A stretch of DNA of 64,000 nt. It comes from Mesobacterium_A sp034670065. GTDB lineage: Bacteria; Pseudomonadota; Alphaproteobacteria; Rhodobacterales; Rhodobacteraceae. The notes beneath the pieces were generated by a model. It saw nothing but the letters and a program-made list of their open reading frames with translations. It ran no database searches and had not been told where the DNA came from. The stretch covers positions 620,001-684,000 of the forward strand of contig JAXMOG010000002.1 of the NCBI GenBank assembly GCA_034670065.1. The letters run 5' to 3'. The translations under genes were made by a program, and so were the position numbers. This document shows, piece by piece, positions 15,619 to 24,709 of this stretch. Position 1 is the first letter of the stretch; each line of letters opens with the position of its first letter.

Positions 15619-16419
15619 TCAGTGCGCCGGGGCTGCAACCGGATCCAGAAGCGTACGGCCGCCATCCAGTGTCATGATTTGTCCGGTCATGAAGCCCGCA
15701 CCGTCTGAGGCCAGATATTGCACGGCCTCTGCCAGCTCGCGTGGCGCGGCGATGCGCCCAAGCGGCGTGTGATCTTCGATATCCATGCGGTATTCGGTAT
15801 TTTCCTTCAACGCACCTTGCAAACTGGCTGACATGACCGAACCAAACGCAACAGCATTCACCCGAATGCGATGTGGTGCCAGAGCAACCGCCAAAGACCG
15901 TGTCATTTGATCCAGCGCTGCAGAGGCTACGGAATATCCCAACAGATCCGGATGCGTGCGTCGCGCTGCGATAGAGGACAGGTTGACGATGGTGCCACAG
16001 GGGCCTTCTTCCTGATCCTTGGATTGTTTGATCATCCGCTTGGCCACCATTTGCGACAGGCGCAACGCCGTCATCAGGTTCTGATCCAGCATTTGGGCCA
16101 CGGACGTGTCGTCAACATCCAGCGGATCAGACGGCATGATCTGACGGCTGGCATTGATCAGGATATCCACACGATCAAACGCATCCAGCGTGGCAGACAG
16201 CAAGTTGGCCACTGTCAGCCGTTCTCGCAGATCACCGACAAAGAAACGGATATTGTCCTGTGTTTCGGCCGGGCCGCATTCGTCTTGCAGACGAACATCA
16301 TCCATATCAGCCAACATAACGTTGGCGCCATGCTTGGCGAAATGGCGCGCAATAGCCAGACCGATGCCATTGGCAGCGCCTGTAACGATGGCGGTTTTGC
16401 CTTCGATAGAAAACGACAT
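15619..16419 (-). CDS. Short-chain dehydrogenase/reductase family protein lacking the catalytic lysine
   Basis: A 266-residue classical SDR-type Rossmann protein. The cofactor loop TGAANGIG is intact at residues 13-20, the Asn of the tetrad can be Asn114, and the Ser is in NLSS at 146-149. The active-site Tyr162 is present, but the motif reads YSVASAAL where family members have YSASKAAL, so the expected Lys166 is Ser. The NNAG stretch is also altered (INASRQ). Cofactor binding is therefore likely, whereas normal oxidoreductase chemistry is doubtful. It is convergent with rpsU. The function is unknown; a regulatory or binding role is possible. Confidence 0.85.
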   Translation of the reverse strand: MSFSIEGKTAIVTGAANGIGLAIARHFAKHGANVMLADMDDVRLQDECGPAETQDNIRFFVGDLRERLTVANLLSATLDAFDRVDILINASRQIMPSDPLDVDDTSVAQMLDQNLMTALRLSQMVAKRMIKQSKDQEEGPCGTIVNLSSIAARRTHPDLLGYSVASAALDQMTRSLAVALAPHRIRVNAVAFGSVMSASLQGALKENTEYRMDIEDHTPLGRIAAPRELAEAVQYLASDGAGFMTGQIMTLDGGRTLLDPVAAPAH

Positions 16420-16461
16420 AGAGAATCTCCGTCCCCGAACTTCGGTGCAGATTACCGAATG

Positions 16462-17451
16462 TTAGCGCTTAAGGCGAGTAGGGTGCGTGGCGTGGAATAT
16501 TTTGAAGCCGCCAGTGCCGGGAAGTTCAGCAACATTGCGAAAAGATGCGGCAAGCGTCGTCTCGTAAGGCAAATGGCGGTTGGCCACCATCCACAGATTG
16601 CCGGACGGTTTCAGGTTTCGTGCGGCATTCCTGATGAAAGCCTGGCCCAAGCTGGGTTCGCCTTTCCGGCTGTTGTGGAACGGAGGGTTCATGATGATGG
16701 TGTCCAGCGGCTCTGGTGCTGACCATTGTGTTGCATCCGCCCAGTGAAAGGCCACACGCGAATCGACTAAATTCGCACGCGCGCAATCCAGCGCGATGGC
16801 GTCAGCTTCGACCACATGCACGGTTTCGACACCGTCGCCTTGTAGGGCCTGTGCTGCAAGATAGCCCCAGCCACCGCCAAGGTCTGCTACCTGTTTGCCC
16901 AGCTTGGTGGGCAGTGCCTGTGCCAGAGCCACAGAAGCAGGGTCAGGGCCATCGGCCGAAAACACACCGGGTGCGGTTTGAAATCCATTCTCCAAAACGC
17001 GTGGTTTTGCAGCCCAGTCTTCAAACACGTTGCTGCTGTCAAACCAGAACACGCGCCCATGCGCCTTGGACACTTGGCCTGCTACGTCAATGCGCTTGCG
17101 CGTGGCTTTGAGCAGGCTTTCGATACCGTCCGTCTTGCTGCCATCCGCAATGATCAGGCCTTCGGGGCAAACCCGCGTCGCATGCGCAATCCACGCTTCG
17201 GCCAGGCCACGGGTGCGTGGAAGGCAAATTATGGCTGCTGTATAAGGGCCTTGGGGGGCTGTCAGACAGGTGAAGCCGCGCGCTGAAAGACGCTCAAAAT
17301 CAGGGAGGAAAGGCTGAACAATGTCCAGACGTGCGGGATCAATCCCAGCAAAGTCCGCATCGCCCGTTGGGCCAAACGCAACGATCTTGCCGTCTTCCGG
17401 CAAGGTCAAACCACCGTGTTCAACGGCGAAAGAAAAACGACCAGATGTCAT
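16462..17451 (-). CDS. Class I SAM-dependent methyltransferase, RsmC-like
   Basis: A 329-residue protein with an N-terminal RsmC-like half and a C-terminal Rossmann methyltransferase half. Motif I is VADLGGGWGYLA (about 188-199) and motif IV is IIMNPPFHN (252-260), the NPPF signature of N-methyltransferases acting on guanine or adenine. RsmC makes m2G1207 in 16S rRNA; the target here is inferred from the two-domain layout. The frame is open to 17538, but that overlaps clpS. ATG 17451 starts at MTSGRFSFAVEHGG and leaves a 37-base spacer after clpS, so it is preferred. Confidence 0.8.
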   Translation of the reverse strand: MTSGRFSFAVEHGGLTLPEDGKIVAFGPTGDADFAGIDPARLDIVQPFLPDFERLSARGFTCLTAPQGPYTAAIICLPRTRGLAEAWIAHATRVCPEGLIIADGSKTDGIESLLKATRKRIDVAGQVSKAHGRVFWFDSSNVFEDWAAKPRVLENGFQTAPGVFSADGPDPASVALAQALPTKLGKQVADLGGGWGYLAAQALQGDGVETVHVVEADAIALDCARANLVDSRVAFHWADATQWSAPEPLDTIIMNPPFHNSRKGEPSLGQAFIRNAARNLKPSGNLWMVANRHLPYETTLAASFRNVAELPGTGGFKIFHATHPTRLKR

Positions 17452-17488
17452 ATTGAGGTAATCCGTTATTGCATGGGCAAGAAACGGA

Positions 17489-17848
17489 TCATTCCTTTTC
17501 CATTGTGCATTGCAGCGGGTGTTGATGCCGCCGCGCAAAATCCATTACCTGACCCACTTTGGTTTCGGCAATCTCGTGGCTGAACACACCGACAACGGCG
17601 ACACCTTTCTTGTGGACCGTCAGCATAATCTCGAACGATTGCGCATGGGTCAAACCAAAGAAACGCTCCAGCACATGAACGACGAACTCCATCGGAGTGT
17701 AGTCATCGTTCAGTAACAAGACTTTGTACAAGGGCGGGCGTTTGGTTTTGGGGCGCGTTTCAATCGCAATCCCCACATCGCCATCATCATTGCCGGGCGG
17801 AAGCGCAGCAACGGGTGTAAGGGTGATATGAGAACTACTGTCGATCAT
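17489..17848 (-). CDS. clpS: ATP-dependent Clp protease adaptor ClpS
   Basis: A 119-residue N-recognin that delivers N-degron substrates to ClpAP. A variable, charged N-terminal arm of about 35 residues precedes the conserved core: PPLYKVLLLNDDYTPMEFVV (substrate pocket) and TVHKKGVAVVGVF. The tail AETKVGQVMDFARRHQHPLQ is canonical. The gene is leftward, followed by the rsmC-like gene, and divergent from the HAD phosphatase gene. clpA is not in the window. Confidence 0.95.
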   Translation of the reverse strand: MIDSSSHITLTPVAALPPGNDDGDVGIAIETRPKTKRPPLYKVLLLNDDYTPMEFVVHVLERFFGLTHAQSFEIMLTVHKKGVAVVGVFSHEIAETKVGQVMDFARRHQHPLQCTMEKE

Positions 17849-17940
17849 GTCAGAGCGGGAGTGTCGCCAAATGTTTCGGATGAGGTTCGGTCTGATTGGT
17901 GTATATAACGTTCTCTGGCGATAGGAAAAGGGGCAAGGTC

Positions 17941-18657
17941 ATGCACAATTCGGACGGATCTTGCGAAATACGCACCATTGCCTTCGATGCAGACGATACG
18001 CTTTGGCATAATGAGCGTGTTTTTGCCATGTCGCAACGCCGGTTTGGTGATCTTTTGCGCGACTACACCGATCCTGAGCATCTGGATGCGCGGCTGCTTG
18101 CAGCAGAGCGGCGGAACCTGGGCCACTATGGTTTTGGGATAAAGGGCTTCACCCTGTCCATGATCGAAACCGCGATCGAGGTGACGGATGCCCGCGTTTC
18201 TGGGGCCGTGATCAAGCAGCTTCTGGACATGGGGCAAGAGATGCTGCGCCATCCAATAGAGCTGTTGCCACAGGTTGAGCAAACCGTGCGTTCACTGGCG
18301 GATGACTTTCATCTGGCCGTGATCACCAAGGGGGACTTGTTGGATCAGGAACGGAAAATCGCCCAGTCCGGATTGGGAGACCTGTTTGATACGGTTCAGA
18401 TCGTGTCGGACAAGACGCCAAGTGCCTACAGTCGCATATTTTCGGCCTGTCCGGGAAATGCCAGATCCGCGGTCATGGTCGGAAATTCGGTGAAATCTGA
18501 TGTGATCCCCGCTCTGGAAACCGGGGCTTGGGGTGTGCATGTTCCGCATGAATTGGTTTGGGATATCGAGAAAGCAGACCTGCCAGAGCACCACCCACGA
18601 TTCAGACAGATCGACGACATCGGATTGTTGCCAAATTTGCTTCAATCGCTGATTTGA
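17941..18657 (+). CDS. HAD-family hydrolase (phosphatase)
   Basis: A 238-residue haloacid-dehalogenase-type phosphatase. Motif I is FDADDTLWHNE with nucleophile Asp16 and acid/base Asp18. Motif II is VITKGD, and motif III/IV is VGNSVKSDVIPA. The helical cap lies between motifs I and II. The substrate cannot be named; the class includes phosphoglycolate and nucleotide phosphatases. The frame opens at 17896, but ATG 17941 has AAAGGGGCAAGG upstream and starts just before motif I. Confidence 0.88.
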   Translation: MHNSDGSCEIRTIAFDADDTLWHNERVFAMSQRRFGDLLRDYTDPEHLDARLLAAERRNLGHYGFGIKGFTLSMIETAIEVTDARVSGAVIKQLLDMGQEMLRHPIELLPQVEQTVRSLADDFHLAVITKGDLLDQERKIAQSGLGDLFDTVQIVSDKTPSAYSRIFSACPGNARSAVMVGNSVKSDVIPALETGAWGVHVPHELVWDIEKADLPEHHPRFRQIDDIGLLPNLLQSLI

Positions 18658-18736
18658 GGATTCGCCACATTTCTGCCATGATTGCCCATGTAGGGGTGCG
18701 GGCGCGCATATCACCCATATGTAGTGAATTTAGGCC

Positions 18737-18777
18737 GTGATTTTCCTGTAACACACGGAAATCACAATCTTTATTTT
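18737..18777 (+). terminator. Possible terminator after the HAD gene
   Basis: GTGATTTTCC at 18737-18746 pairs with GGAAATCAC at 18757-18765 with one bulged base, followed by AATCTTTATTTT. The stem is only moderately stable and could instead be an operator for the next gene. Confidence 0.35.
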
Positions 18778-18866
18778 GACGGGTCTTTGTGCTAGTCTTT
18801 TCTCAAAATAAATGGCCACCCGCAAAAAAAATAGAACGGGGGTCTGAGGCAGAAAAGGCGGAACTT

Positions 18867-20309
18867 GTGACGGGACGGCGTAGGCAGCCGGGCCGATTGG
18901 GCCTGTATATAATAGCACTTGTGTGGGTTGCGGTTTTGTTACCGCTTAGTGTTGCGGCTGCGCCGTACGCTGAGATGGTGATGGACGCGCGAAGTGGCGA
19001 GGTTTTGCGATCACGCAATGCGGATTCGCGGCTTCATCCGGCATCATTAACCAAGATGATGACGCTCTACATTGTGTTCGAGGCCGTGCAGAACGGCGAA
19101 ATTTCCATGGATACTCAGGTGCGTATTTCCTCGCACGCGGCAAGTGAACCACCGTCGCGACTGGGGCTGCGCAAAGGGCAGAAGATCAAGCTGCGCTATC
19201 TGGTGCGGGCTGCTGCGGTCAAATCTGCAAATGACGCAGCCACGGCCTTGGGCGAGGCGATCTCTGGGTCAGAAGCCGCATTTGCGCGCCGGATGAACCG
19301 CACTGCCAAAGCGCTGGGTATGTCACGCACCACGTTCAAGAACGCTCATGGTCTGACAGAGACCGGTCACTTATCGACGGCACGTGACATGTCCATCCTT
19401 GGTCGGCATGTTATCTATGACTACCCGCAGTATTATAACCTTTTCGGTCGCAAAACGACCGATGCCGGAATGCGCACAGTTTCCCATACCAACCGCCGCC
19501 TGCTGGAAAGCTATTCGGGCGCAGATGGGATCAAAACAGGCTACACGCGCGCGGCAGGGTTCAATCTGGTTGCCTCGGCTGAACGTGGTCAGGAACGGGT
19601 CATTGCAACCGTCTTCGGCGGTCGTTCAACGGCAACCCGGAACGCACGTATTTCCGAACTTTTGGATCTGGGCTTCAAGCGGGCGCCAACACGAGTTTCC
19701 TTTGTGGCCCCAGGCAAGCCGTCTTATCAGGGCAACGCCGCGACAGTTGTAAAGAAAGCCGATGCGTCCCCCAATCTGCGTGGTACGGCGAAATCTATCC
19801 GTGTGGCTTCTGCCGCTGTGAACCGCAGCCTGCGGCCCCGTATGCGCCCCGGACCAGCCGTGCCCAGCGAAATGATCGCTGAGGCGGTTCAGAAAGACCT
19901 GTCCGCACTGATGGCGCAGGCACAGGATACCAGCACCTCAACCACGACAACGACAGTTGCACGGGTTAAGCCGCAGATGCGGCCTGATGATCTGGTGCTG
20001 GCGGGGAATGGGGCCGTCGTTGCGCCCAAAACACCAGAGCCGCGCGTTGTCACACGTATGTCCACCAGCGGCGGGCGTCATTGGGGCATCAACGTTGGCA
20101 GGTTCAAAAACAAGTTCTCAGCTGAAAAGGCCTTGCTGAAGACCGCGTTGCTGGAAATGGAAACGCTGGACGGCTCTCTGCGCAAGGTCGCAAAGCGTAG
20201 CGGGGGGTATGATGCCAATTTCTTTGGTCTGTCACGCGAAACTGCTGATCTTGCCTGTCGCAGGTTGCAAGCCCGCCAGGTGCAGTGCTTTATGATTGGC
20301 CCCAGCTGA
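18867..20309 (+). CDS. D-alanyl-D-alanine carboxypeptidase (DacA/DacF type) with C-terminal SPOR domain
   Basis: A 480-residue low-molecular-weight penicillin-binding protein acting on periplasmic peptidoglycan. A signal or anchor helix lies at residues 11-32. The three active-site motifs are intact: SLTK at 60-63 (Ser60 nucleophile), SAN at 120-122 and KTG at 223-225. A Pro/Ser/Thr-rich linker follows, and the last 75 residues form a SPOR-type domain (HWGINVGRF, then RLQARQVQCFMIGPS). SPOR domains bind denuded septal glycan, so the enzyme probably acts at the division site. GTG 18867 is chosen because AGGCGGA precedes it and the basic n-region then starts the signal; a GTG at 18789 would add 26 residues. 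Confidence 0.88.
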   Translation: MTGRRRQPGRLGLYIIALVWVAVLLPLSVAAAPYAEMVMDARSGEVLRSRNADSRLHPASLTKMMTLYIVFEAVQNGEISMDTQVRISSHAASEPPSRLGLRKGQKIKLRYLVRAAAVKSANDAATALGEAISGSEAAFARRMNRTAKALGMSRTTFKNAHGLTETGHLSTARDMSILGRHVIYDYPQYYNLFGRKTTDAGMRTVSHTNRRLLESYSGADGIKTGYTRAAGFNLVASAERGQERVIATVFGGRSTATRNARISELLDLGFKRAPTRVSFVAPGKPSYQGNAATVVKKADASPNLRGTAKSIRVASAAVNRSLRPRMRPGPAVPSEMIAEAVQKDLSALMAQAQDTSTSTTTTTVARVKPQMRPDDLVLAGNGAVVAPKTPEPRVVTRMSTSGGRHWGINVGRFKNKFSAEKALLKTALLEMETLDGSLRKVAKRSGGYDANFFGLSRETADLACRRLQARQVQCFMIGPS

Positions 20310-20330
20310 TTAGGCTTCCGCAGACACAAC

Positions 20331-20362
20331 AAAAAAGGGCGCCTGATCGGGCGCCTTTTTTT
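20331..20362. terminator. Bidirectional intrinsic terminator between the carboxypeptidase gene and ccoS
   Basis: GGCGCC at 20338-20343 pairs with GGCGCC at 20350-20355. An A-run lies on the left and a T-run on the right, so it can act on both strands. The ccoS stop codon is at its right edge. Confidence 0.85.
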
Positions 20363-20519
20363 ATTGCTTGGGCTTGTCGTCGTATTCATCCGACAAAATG
20401 CGCCGGGCATCGCCTTCGGGGTCATCGTATTGGCTGGACTTGACCGTAAAGACAAAGAACGCCAACCCCAAACCCCCTAAGATCAAAGAGATCGGAATTA
20501 AATAGGCCAGTACGTTCAT
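20361..20519 (-). CDS. ccoS: cbb3 oxidase assembly protein CcoS
   Basis: A 52-residue single-span membrane protein read directly from the minus strand: MNVLAYLIPISLILGGLGLA, then an aromatic-rich helix end and an acidic tail SSQYDDPEGDARRILSDE. The start, the helix position and the QYDDPEGDA motif are typical of CcoS (FixS). CcoS is needed for maturation and cofactor insertion of cbb3 cytochrome oxidase. It begins 4 bases after the ccoI stop and closes the ccoGHIS operon. Confidence 0.93.
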   Translation of the reverse strand: MNVLAYLIPISLILGGLGLAFFVFTVKSSQYDDPEGDARRILSDEYDDKPKQ

Positions 20520-20523
20520 CTGA

Positions 20524-22710
20524 TCACCTTAGTCGCAGAGCATTCAGCGACACGGTAATCGAAGACGCAGACATCGCCAATGCGGCAATCAGTGGAGAGC
20601 ACAACCCGGCGATGGCAAGTGGTACGGCGATCAAGTTGTACCACGTTGCGATGGTAAAATTCTCTCGGATGCGTCGGGTGGCGGATTGTGCTGTGCGCAG
20701 CGCATCTGCCAGCGGCGACAGATCCCCGCCCAGCAACACGATGTCGGATGCAACACGTGCGGCGTCTAGCGCTGTGGCCGGAGAAATGGACACATGCGCG
20801 CCTGCCAGCGCCGCGGTATCATTCAACCCGTCGCCAACCATCAGAACACGGCGACCATCAGCAGAGAGTTTACTGATCCGGGACGCCTTGTCTTGTGGCA
20901 GACACTCGGCCTCCCAGCGCTTGATATTCAGGCGCGCGGCCAATTCTTCAACCGCCGCAGGCGTATCACCAGATAGCAAAATCACGTCTTTACCCGCGTC
21001 TTGCAGGGACTGTACGGCCGCCTCGGCACCATCGCGCAGATGATCTATGAAATGAAACGCGCGCGCATCGCCGCTGCCAACTTTTAGCCAAGCGGAGGTT
21101 TGTGCAGTTTGCCCGCCACCAACCCAAGCGGCACGGCCCAAGCGCACGGCTTGGCCCTTCCACATACCTTCGCTGCCAAAGCCAGGGGCTTCTTGCAGGT
21201 CCGAGACAGGGGCGGGGCTGATGCCAGCGGCGCGAGCAGCCTGTGTCAGGGAAACCGACAGTGGATGAGACGAGCCTTCCGCCAGCGCCATGGCCACTTC
21301 CAGTTCGGCGCGCGTGAAGTCACCCAGATTGGTCACTTCGGGGGTTCCAGCGGTCAGTGTGCCGGTCTTGTCAAACACCACAGTATCAACCTGTGCCAGG
21401 CGTTCCAGCGCGGTCTCGTGCTTGATCAGCAAACCCTTGCGAAACAGGCGCCCAGATGCTGCGGTGGTGACGGCCGGAACAGCCAAACCCAAGGCGCAGG
21501 GACAGGTGATAATCAGAACGGCAGCGGCGATGTTCAGCGCAATGCGCAAGTCGCCGGAATAAACGTACCAGCCGACAAAAGCCAACGCCGACAAAATATG
21601 AACGCCAGGCGCATAGAGCTTGGCCGCTTTATCAGCCAACGATGTGTAGCGCGAGCGACCGGATTCGGCCACGGCAACCAGATCAGCCATGCGATGCAAA
21701 GAGGTGTCGCGCCCAACGGCGCTGGCACGCACCGTCAGTGGGCCCGTCAGGTTGACCTCTCCGGCACTGACATTCAGGCCCGGTTCAGCATAAACAGGCA
21801 CTGTTTCCCCGGTCAGAAGTGACCGATCCAGCTCTGACATGCCGTCTATGATGGTGCCGTCGACAGGCATGCGCCCACCGGGGCGTACCCGGATCACATC
21901 CCCAACGATCAGTTCCGCAACGGGAACTTGCACGTCTTCATCATCCGTCACCTTCCATGCACGCGGAACTTCCAGTGCGGCCAGCTCCTCTGCAGCGGAT
22001 CGGGCAATCGCACGGGTGCGGTGATCCAGATACCGACCGGCCAACAAGAAAAACGTCAACGCAATCGCCGCGTCGAAATAAGCATGCTCCCCAGACAGTG
22101 ATGTTTCCCAAAGCGACGTGGCGATTGCCAACAGGATGGCCAGCGAAATGGGCACATCCATGTTCAGCTGCCCGGCGCGCAGGGCCTTCCATGCATTGCG
22201 AAAGAAGGGCTGCCCGGAAAAGGCAATTGTCGGCAAGGTGATCGCTGCCGAAATCCAGTGGAACATGTCACGGGTCACACCTTCGGCCCCGGACCAGACA
22301 GCTACCGAAAGCAACATGACGTTCATGGAGGCAAACCCGGCCACGGCCAGCCGCATCAACAGATCGCGCCCGGCGCGGTCGGTTTGTGTGGCTGTCAACG
22401 CGCCGGCGTCCAACTCATGCGCTTCATAGCCGATACCGTCCAAAACGGCGATCATATCGGCGGCCGTGGTGTCGGGTTCCGCGTCGATTTGTGCACGTTT
22501 CAGTGTCAGATTGACCCGTGCACTGTGCACATCCGGATGCGCGTTTAGGGCCCGTTCGACCGTGGCGATGCAGGCCGCGCAATGAATGGTTGGCAACGAC
22601 AAGGTGACGTTTGCGTCCTGGGTCTGTTCCATCTTGGCCAGGTCTTCGGCTGCAGGCGCAGCAGAACACGCAGGGCAGGCACTGGCCTGAGGACGCATCG
22701 TCATAGTCAT
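20524..22710 (-). CDS. ccoI: Copper-exporting P1B-type ATPase CcoI (FixI)
   Basis: A 728-residue membrane ATPase that supplies copper for the CuB centre of cbb3 oxidase. An extra Cys pair CPAC lies at residues 12-15. The heavy-metal-associated domain has IHCAACIA with Cys44 and Cys47. The membrane metal site is CPC at 403-405, the phosphorylation site DKTGT has Asp447, and a GDGLND motif follows. The GETVP phosphatase loop is at 301-305. The size and the position in a ccoGHIS operon distinguish it from general copper exporters such as CopA. The start lies 4 bases after the ccoH stop. Confidence 0.95.
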   Translation of the reverse strand: MTMTMRPQASACPACSAAPAAEDLAKMEQTQDANVTLSLPTIHCAACIATVERALNAHPDVHSARVNLTLKRAQIDAEPDTTAADMIAVLDGIGYEAHELDAGALTATQTDRAGRDLLMRLAVAGFASMNVMLLSVAVWSGAEGVTRDMFHWISAAITLPTIAFSGQPFFRNAWKALRAGQLNMDVPISLAILLAIATSLWETSLSGEHAYFDAAIALTFFLLAGRYLDHRTRAIARSAAEELAALEVPRAWKVTDDEDVQVPVAELIVGDVIRVRPGGRMPVDGTIIDGMSELDRSLLTGETVPVYAEPGLNVSAGEVNLTGPLTVRASAVGRDTSLHRMADLVAVAESGRSRYTSLADKAAKLYAPGVHILSALAFVGWYVYSGDLRIALNIAAAVLIITCPCALGLAVPAVTTAASGRLFRKGLLIKHETALERLAQVDTVVFDKTGTLTAGTPEVTNLGDFTRAELEVAMALAEGSSHPLSVSLTQAARAAGISPAPVSDLQEAPGFGSEGMWKGQAVRLGRAAWVGGGQTAQTSAWLKVGSGDARAFHFIDHLRDGAEAAVQSLQDAGKDVILLSGDTPAAVEELAARLNIKRWEAECLPQDKASRISKLSADGRRVLMVGDGLNDTAALAGAHVSISPATALDAARVASDIVLLGGDLSPLADALRTAQSATRRIRENFTIATWYNLIAVPLAIAGLCSPLIAALAMSASSITVSLNALRLR

Positions 22711-22714
22711 GGCC

Positions 22715-23179
22715 TTAGCCTTTCACGTGCAAGATGACTCGTTGTTGAAATTGAATTCCGTCCAACGACGTTGCCGTCATGCGGATGTTCCAGTTGCCAT
22801 CAGCCAGCTTTTGGTTCGCGATATAGGCCTTGCCGTCAAAGGCGAACTTAGGATTGGTGTCATCTTTAACATTTGTGGCGCGCCCCAAGGTGGCATGCAG
22901 GTTTCCAACTTGAACAGGTTTGCCGTCACTATCCGTGATCGACAGCACCACCCGATCACCTTCGGCAGATGCCCACACATTCCAGCCCAAGGCTTCTTGG
23001 GCATCGCGGCGCGTGTCGAAGGTTTGGCTGGCGACGTAAGAGTTCTTTACCTCTAGTCCGGGGAACGTCTTGACGGCAGATACAGCCAGCACAACGTTCA
23101 CGCCGATAATCACGCCAAACGCGCCACCAAAGATCGCCAGAACATGCCAGCCGGTTAATTTGCGTTCTGTCTTGGCCAT
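22715..23179 (-). CDS. ccoH: cbb3 oxidase assembly protein CcoH (FixH)
   Basis: A 154-residue membrane protein with one N-terminal helix (WHVLAIFGGAFGVIIGVNVVL) and a periplasmic beta-rich domain containing YVASQTFDTRRDAQEALGWN, typical of FixH. CcoH is a structural or assembly partner of cbb3 oxidase, possibly with CcoI. It overlaps the ccoG stop by one base (TAATG) and precedes ccoI, which is the standard order. Confidence 0.93.
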   Translation of the reverse strand: MAKTERKLTGWHVLAIFGGAFGVIIGVNVVLAVSAVKTFPGLEVKNSYVASQTFDTRRDAQEALGWNVWASAEGDRVVLSITDSDGKPVQVGNLHATLGRATNVKDDTNPKFAFDGKAYIANQKLADGNWNIRMTATSLDGIQFQQRVILHVKG

Positions 23180-24612
23180 TAGTTCGCCTTTCCGTTGAAC
23201 ACTGTGTCGTTGTGAGTGCGGTCGCCATTTGTCAGGTCTTCGACCCAGAAGCGGAATTCGGTACGTTCAGAATTCGCAGGCTCTGTGCCTTTGGGAGCCA
23301 CGACATACACCCGTTGCAGATAGATTTCATTGGCCGGGACAGTGACCGTTTCATACGGCGAACCCTCCAACGAGATATGCAACATCGGATCCCCCGTCAG
23401 CGTAACACGGAAGGGGCGGTCTTCGCCGTGCTTGTTCAACAACCGCACGTCATAGGTGTTGCGAATAGATCCGTCAGACAATGTGACAAAGGTTGGATTG
23501 CGCACCGGTGCCACTGTCATCTCAATTTCGGGCCGAATAAACAGCGCGAACACCAAGCCGACGCCAACCAATGTCCACAGCGTAGTGTACATGATCGTGC
23601 GAACACGGAAGATATGCTTCCAGACAGAGCGCGGCGCACCGCCTGCGCGTTCCCGATCTTCGTCAGAAAGCGCCAGATAGTCGATCAAACCCCGCGGCTT
23701 GCCGATCTTGGCCATCATGTCGTCGCAGGCGTCGATACACAGCGCACATGTGATGCATTCCAACTGCTGACCATCGCGGATATCGATTCCAACAGGGCAC
23801 ACATTCACACAAGCCATACAGTCGATACAGTCGCCCAGATTGTCGGCACCTTCCTTCTTGCGGTGCTTGCCACGCGGCTCTCCACGCCAGTCACGGTAAC
23901 CAACGGTCAACGTGTCTTCATCCATCATTGCGGCTTGAATGCGTGGCCACGGGCAAGCGTAAATACAGATTTGTTCGCGCGCAAAACCACCAAAGAAGAA
24001 GGTCGTTGCCGTCAGGATCAGCATGGTCGTGTAGGCAATGGGATGGGCGTTCAACGTAAACAGATCGACGAATAGTGTCGGCGCATCTGTGAAGTAAAAG
24101 ACCCACGCACCGCCGGTGGCCAATGCGATCAGGAACCACAAAACCCATTTGGTTACGCGCAAACGGGCTTTCCGAAAGTCCATTTTCTTTTGCCGATGCA
24201 AACGCAAACGTGCGTTTCTGTCGCCCTCGACCCAACGCTCAACCAGAATAAACAGATCGGTCCAGACAGTTTGTGGGCAAGCGTAGCCGCACCAAACCCG
24301 ACCTAGGGCCGACGTGAACAGGAACAGGCCGAGACCGGCCATGATCAACAGCCCGGCAACAAAGTAAAATTCGTGCGGCCAAATTTCGATCCAGAAGAAA
24401 AAGAACCGACGCCCAGCCATATCCATCAAGACAGCTTGATCAGGCAGCTCTGGGCCGCGATCCCAGCGAATCCAGGGTGTCAGATAATAGATACCCAAAG
24501 TGACGATCATGATCAGCCATTTGAGCGAACGAAAGTTACCGCTTACCCGGCGAGGAAAGATCGGCTCTCGGGATTTGTAGAGTTGCGGTGCAGGTTGGTC
24601 AGCATTGGACAC
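23179..24612 (-). CDS. ccoG: CcoG (RdxA/FixG) polyferredoxin-type cupric reductase
   Basis: A 477-residue membrane protein with several helices in the first half and two [4Fe-4S] clusters in the middle (CIDCMACVNVCPVGID and CITCALCIDACD). The upstream CIYACPW and the conserved CGYACPQTVW motifs are present. The C-terminal 120 residues form a periplasmic Ig-like domain. CcoG reduces Cu(II) to Cu(I) for cbb3 assembly, as shown in Rhodobacter. It is the first gene of the ccoGHIS operon, and an FNR-type box lies 68-81 bases upstream of its start. Confidence 0.95.
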   Translation of the reverse strand: MSNADQPAPQLYKSREPIFPRRVSGNFRSLKWLIMIVTLGIYYLTPWIRWDRGPELPDQAVLMDMAGRRFFFFWIEIWPHEFYFVAGLLIMAGLGLFLFTSALGRVWCGYACPQTVWTDLFILVERWVEGDRNARLRLHRQKKMDFRKARLRVTKWVLWFLIALATGGAWVFYFTDAPTLFVDLFTLNAHPIAYTTMLILTATTFFFGGFAREQICIYACPWPRIQAAMMDEDTLTVGYRDWRGEPRGKHRKKEGADNLGDCIDCMACVNVCPVGIDIRDGQQLECITCALCIDACDDMMAKIGKPRGLIDYLALSDEDRERAGGAPRSVWKHIFRVRTIMYTTLWTLVGVGLVFALFIRPEIEMTVAPVRNPTFVTLSDGSIRNTYDVRLLNKHGEDRPFRVTLTGDPMLHISLEGSPYETVTVPANEIYLQRVYVVAPKGTEPANSERTEFRFWVEDLTNGDRTHNDTVFNGKAN

Positions 24613-24679
24613 GGCAGAATCGCTCCGATTCCCATTGGTGGATTTGTAGCCGTTTTCTCAATTGGATGGCGTTGGGGCT

Positions 24680-24693
24680 TTGATGTGTGTCAA
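24680..24693. promoter_or_regulatory. FNR-type box TTGATGTGTGTCAA upstream of ccoG
   Basis: It fits TTGAY-N4-RTCAA and lies between the lysR stop and the ccoG start. The likely target is the leftward ccoGHIS operon. The FnrL regulator is encoded 6 kb away at 30786-31532. Confidence 0.75.
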
Positions 24694-24709
24694 TTTCTGA
24701 GTCTGACAT

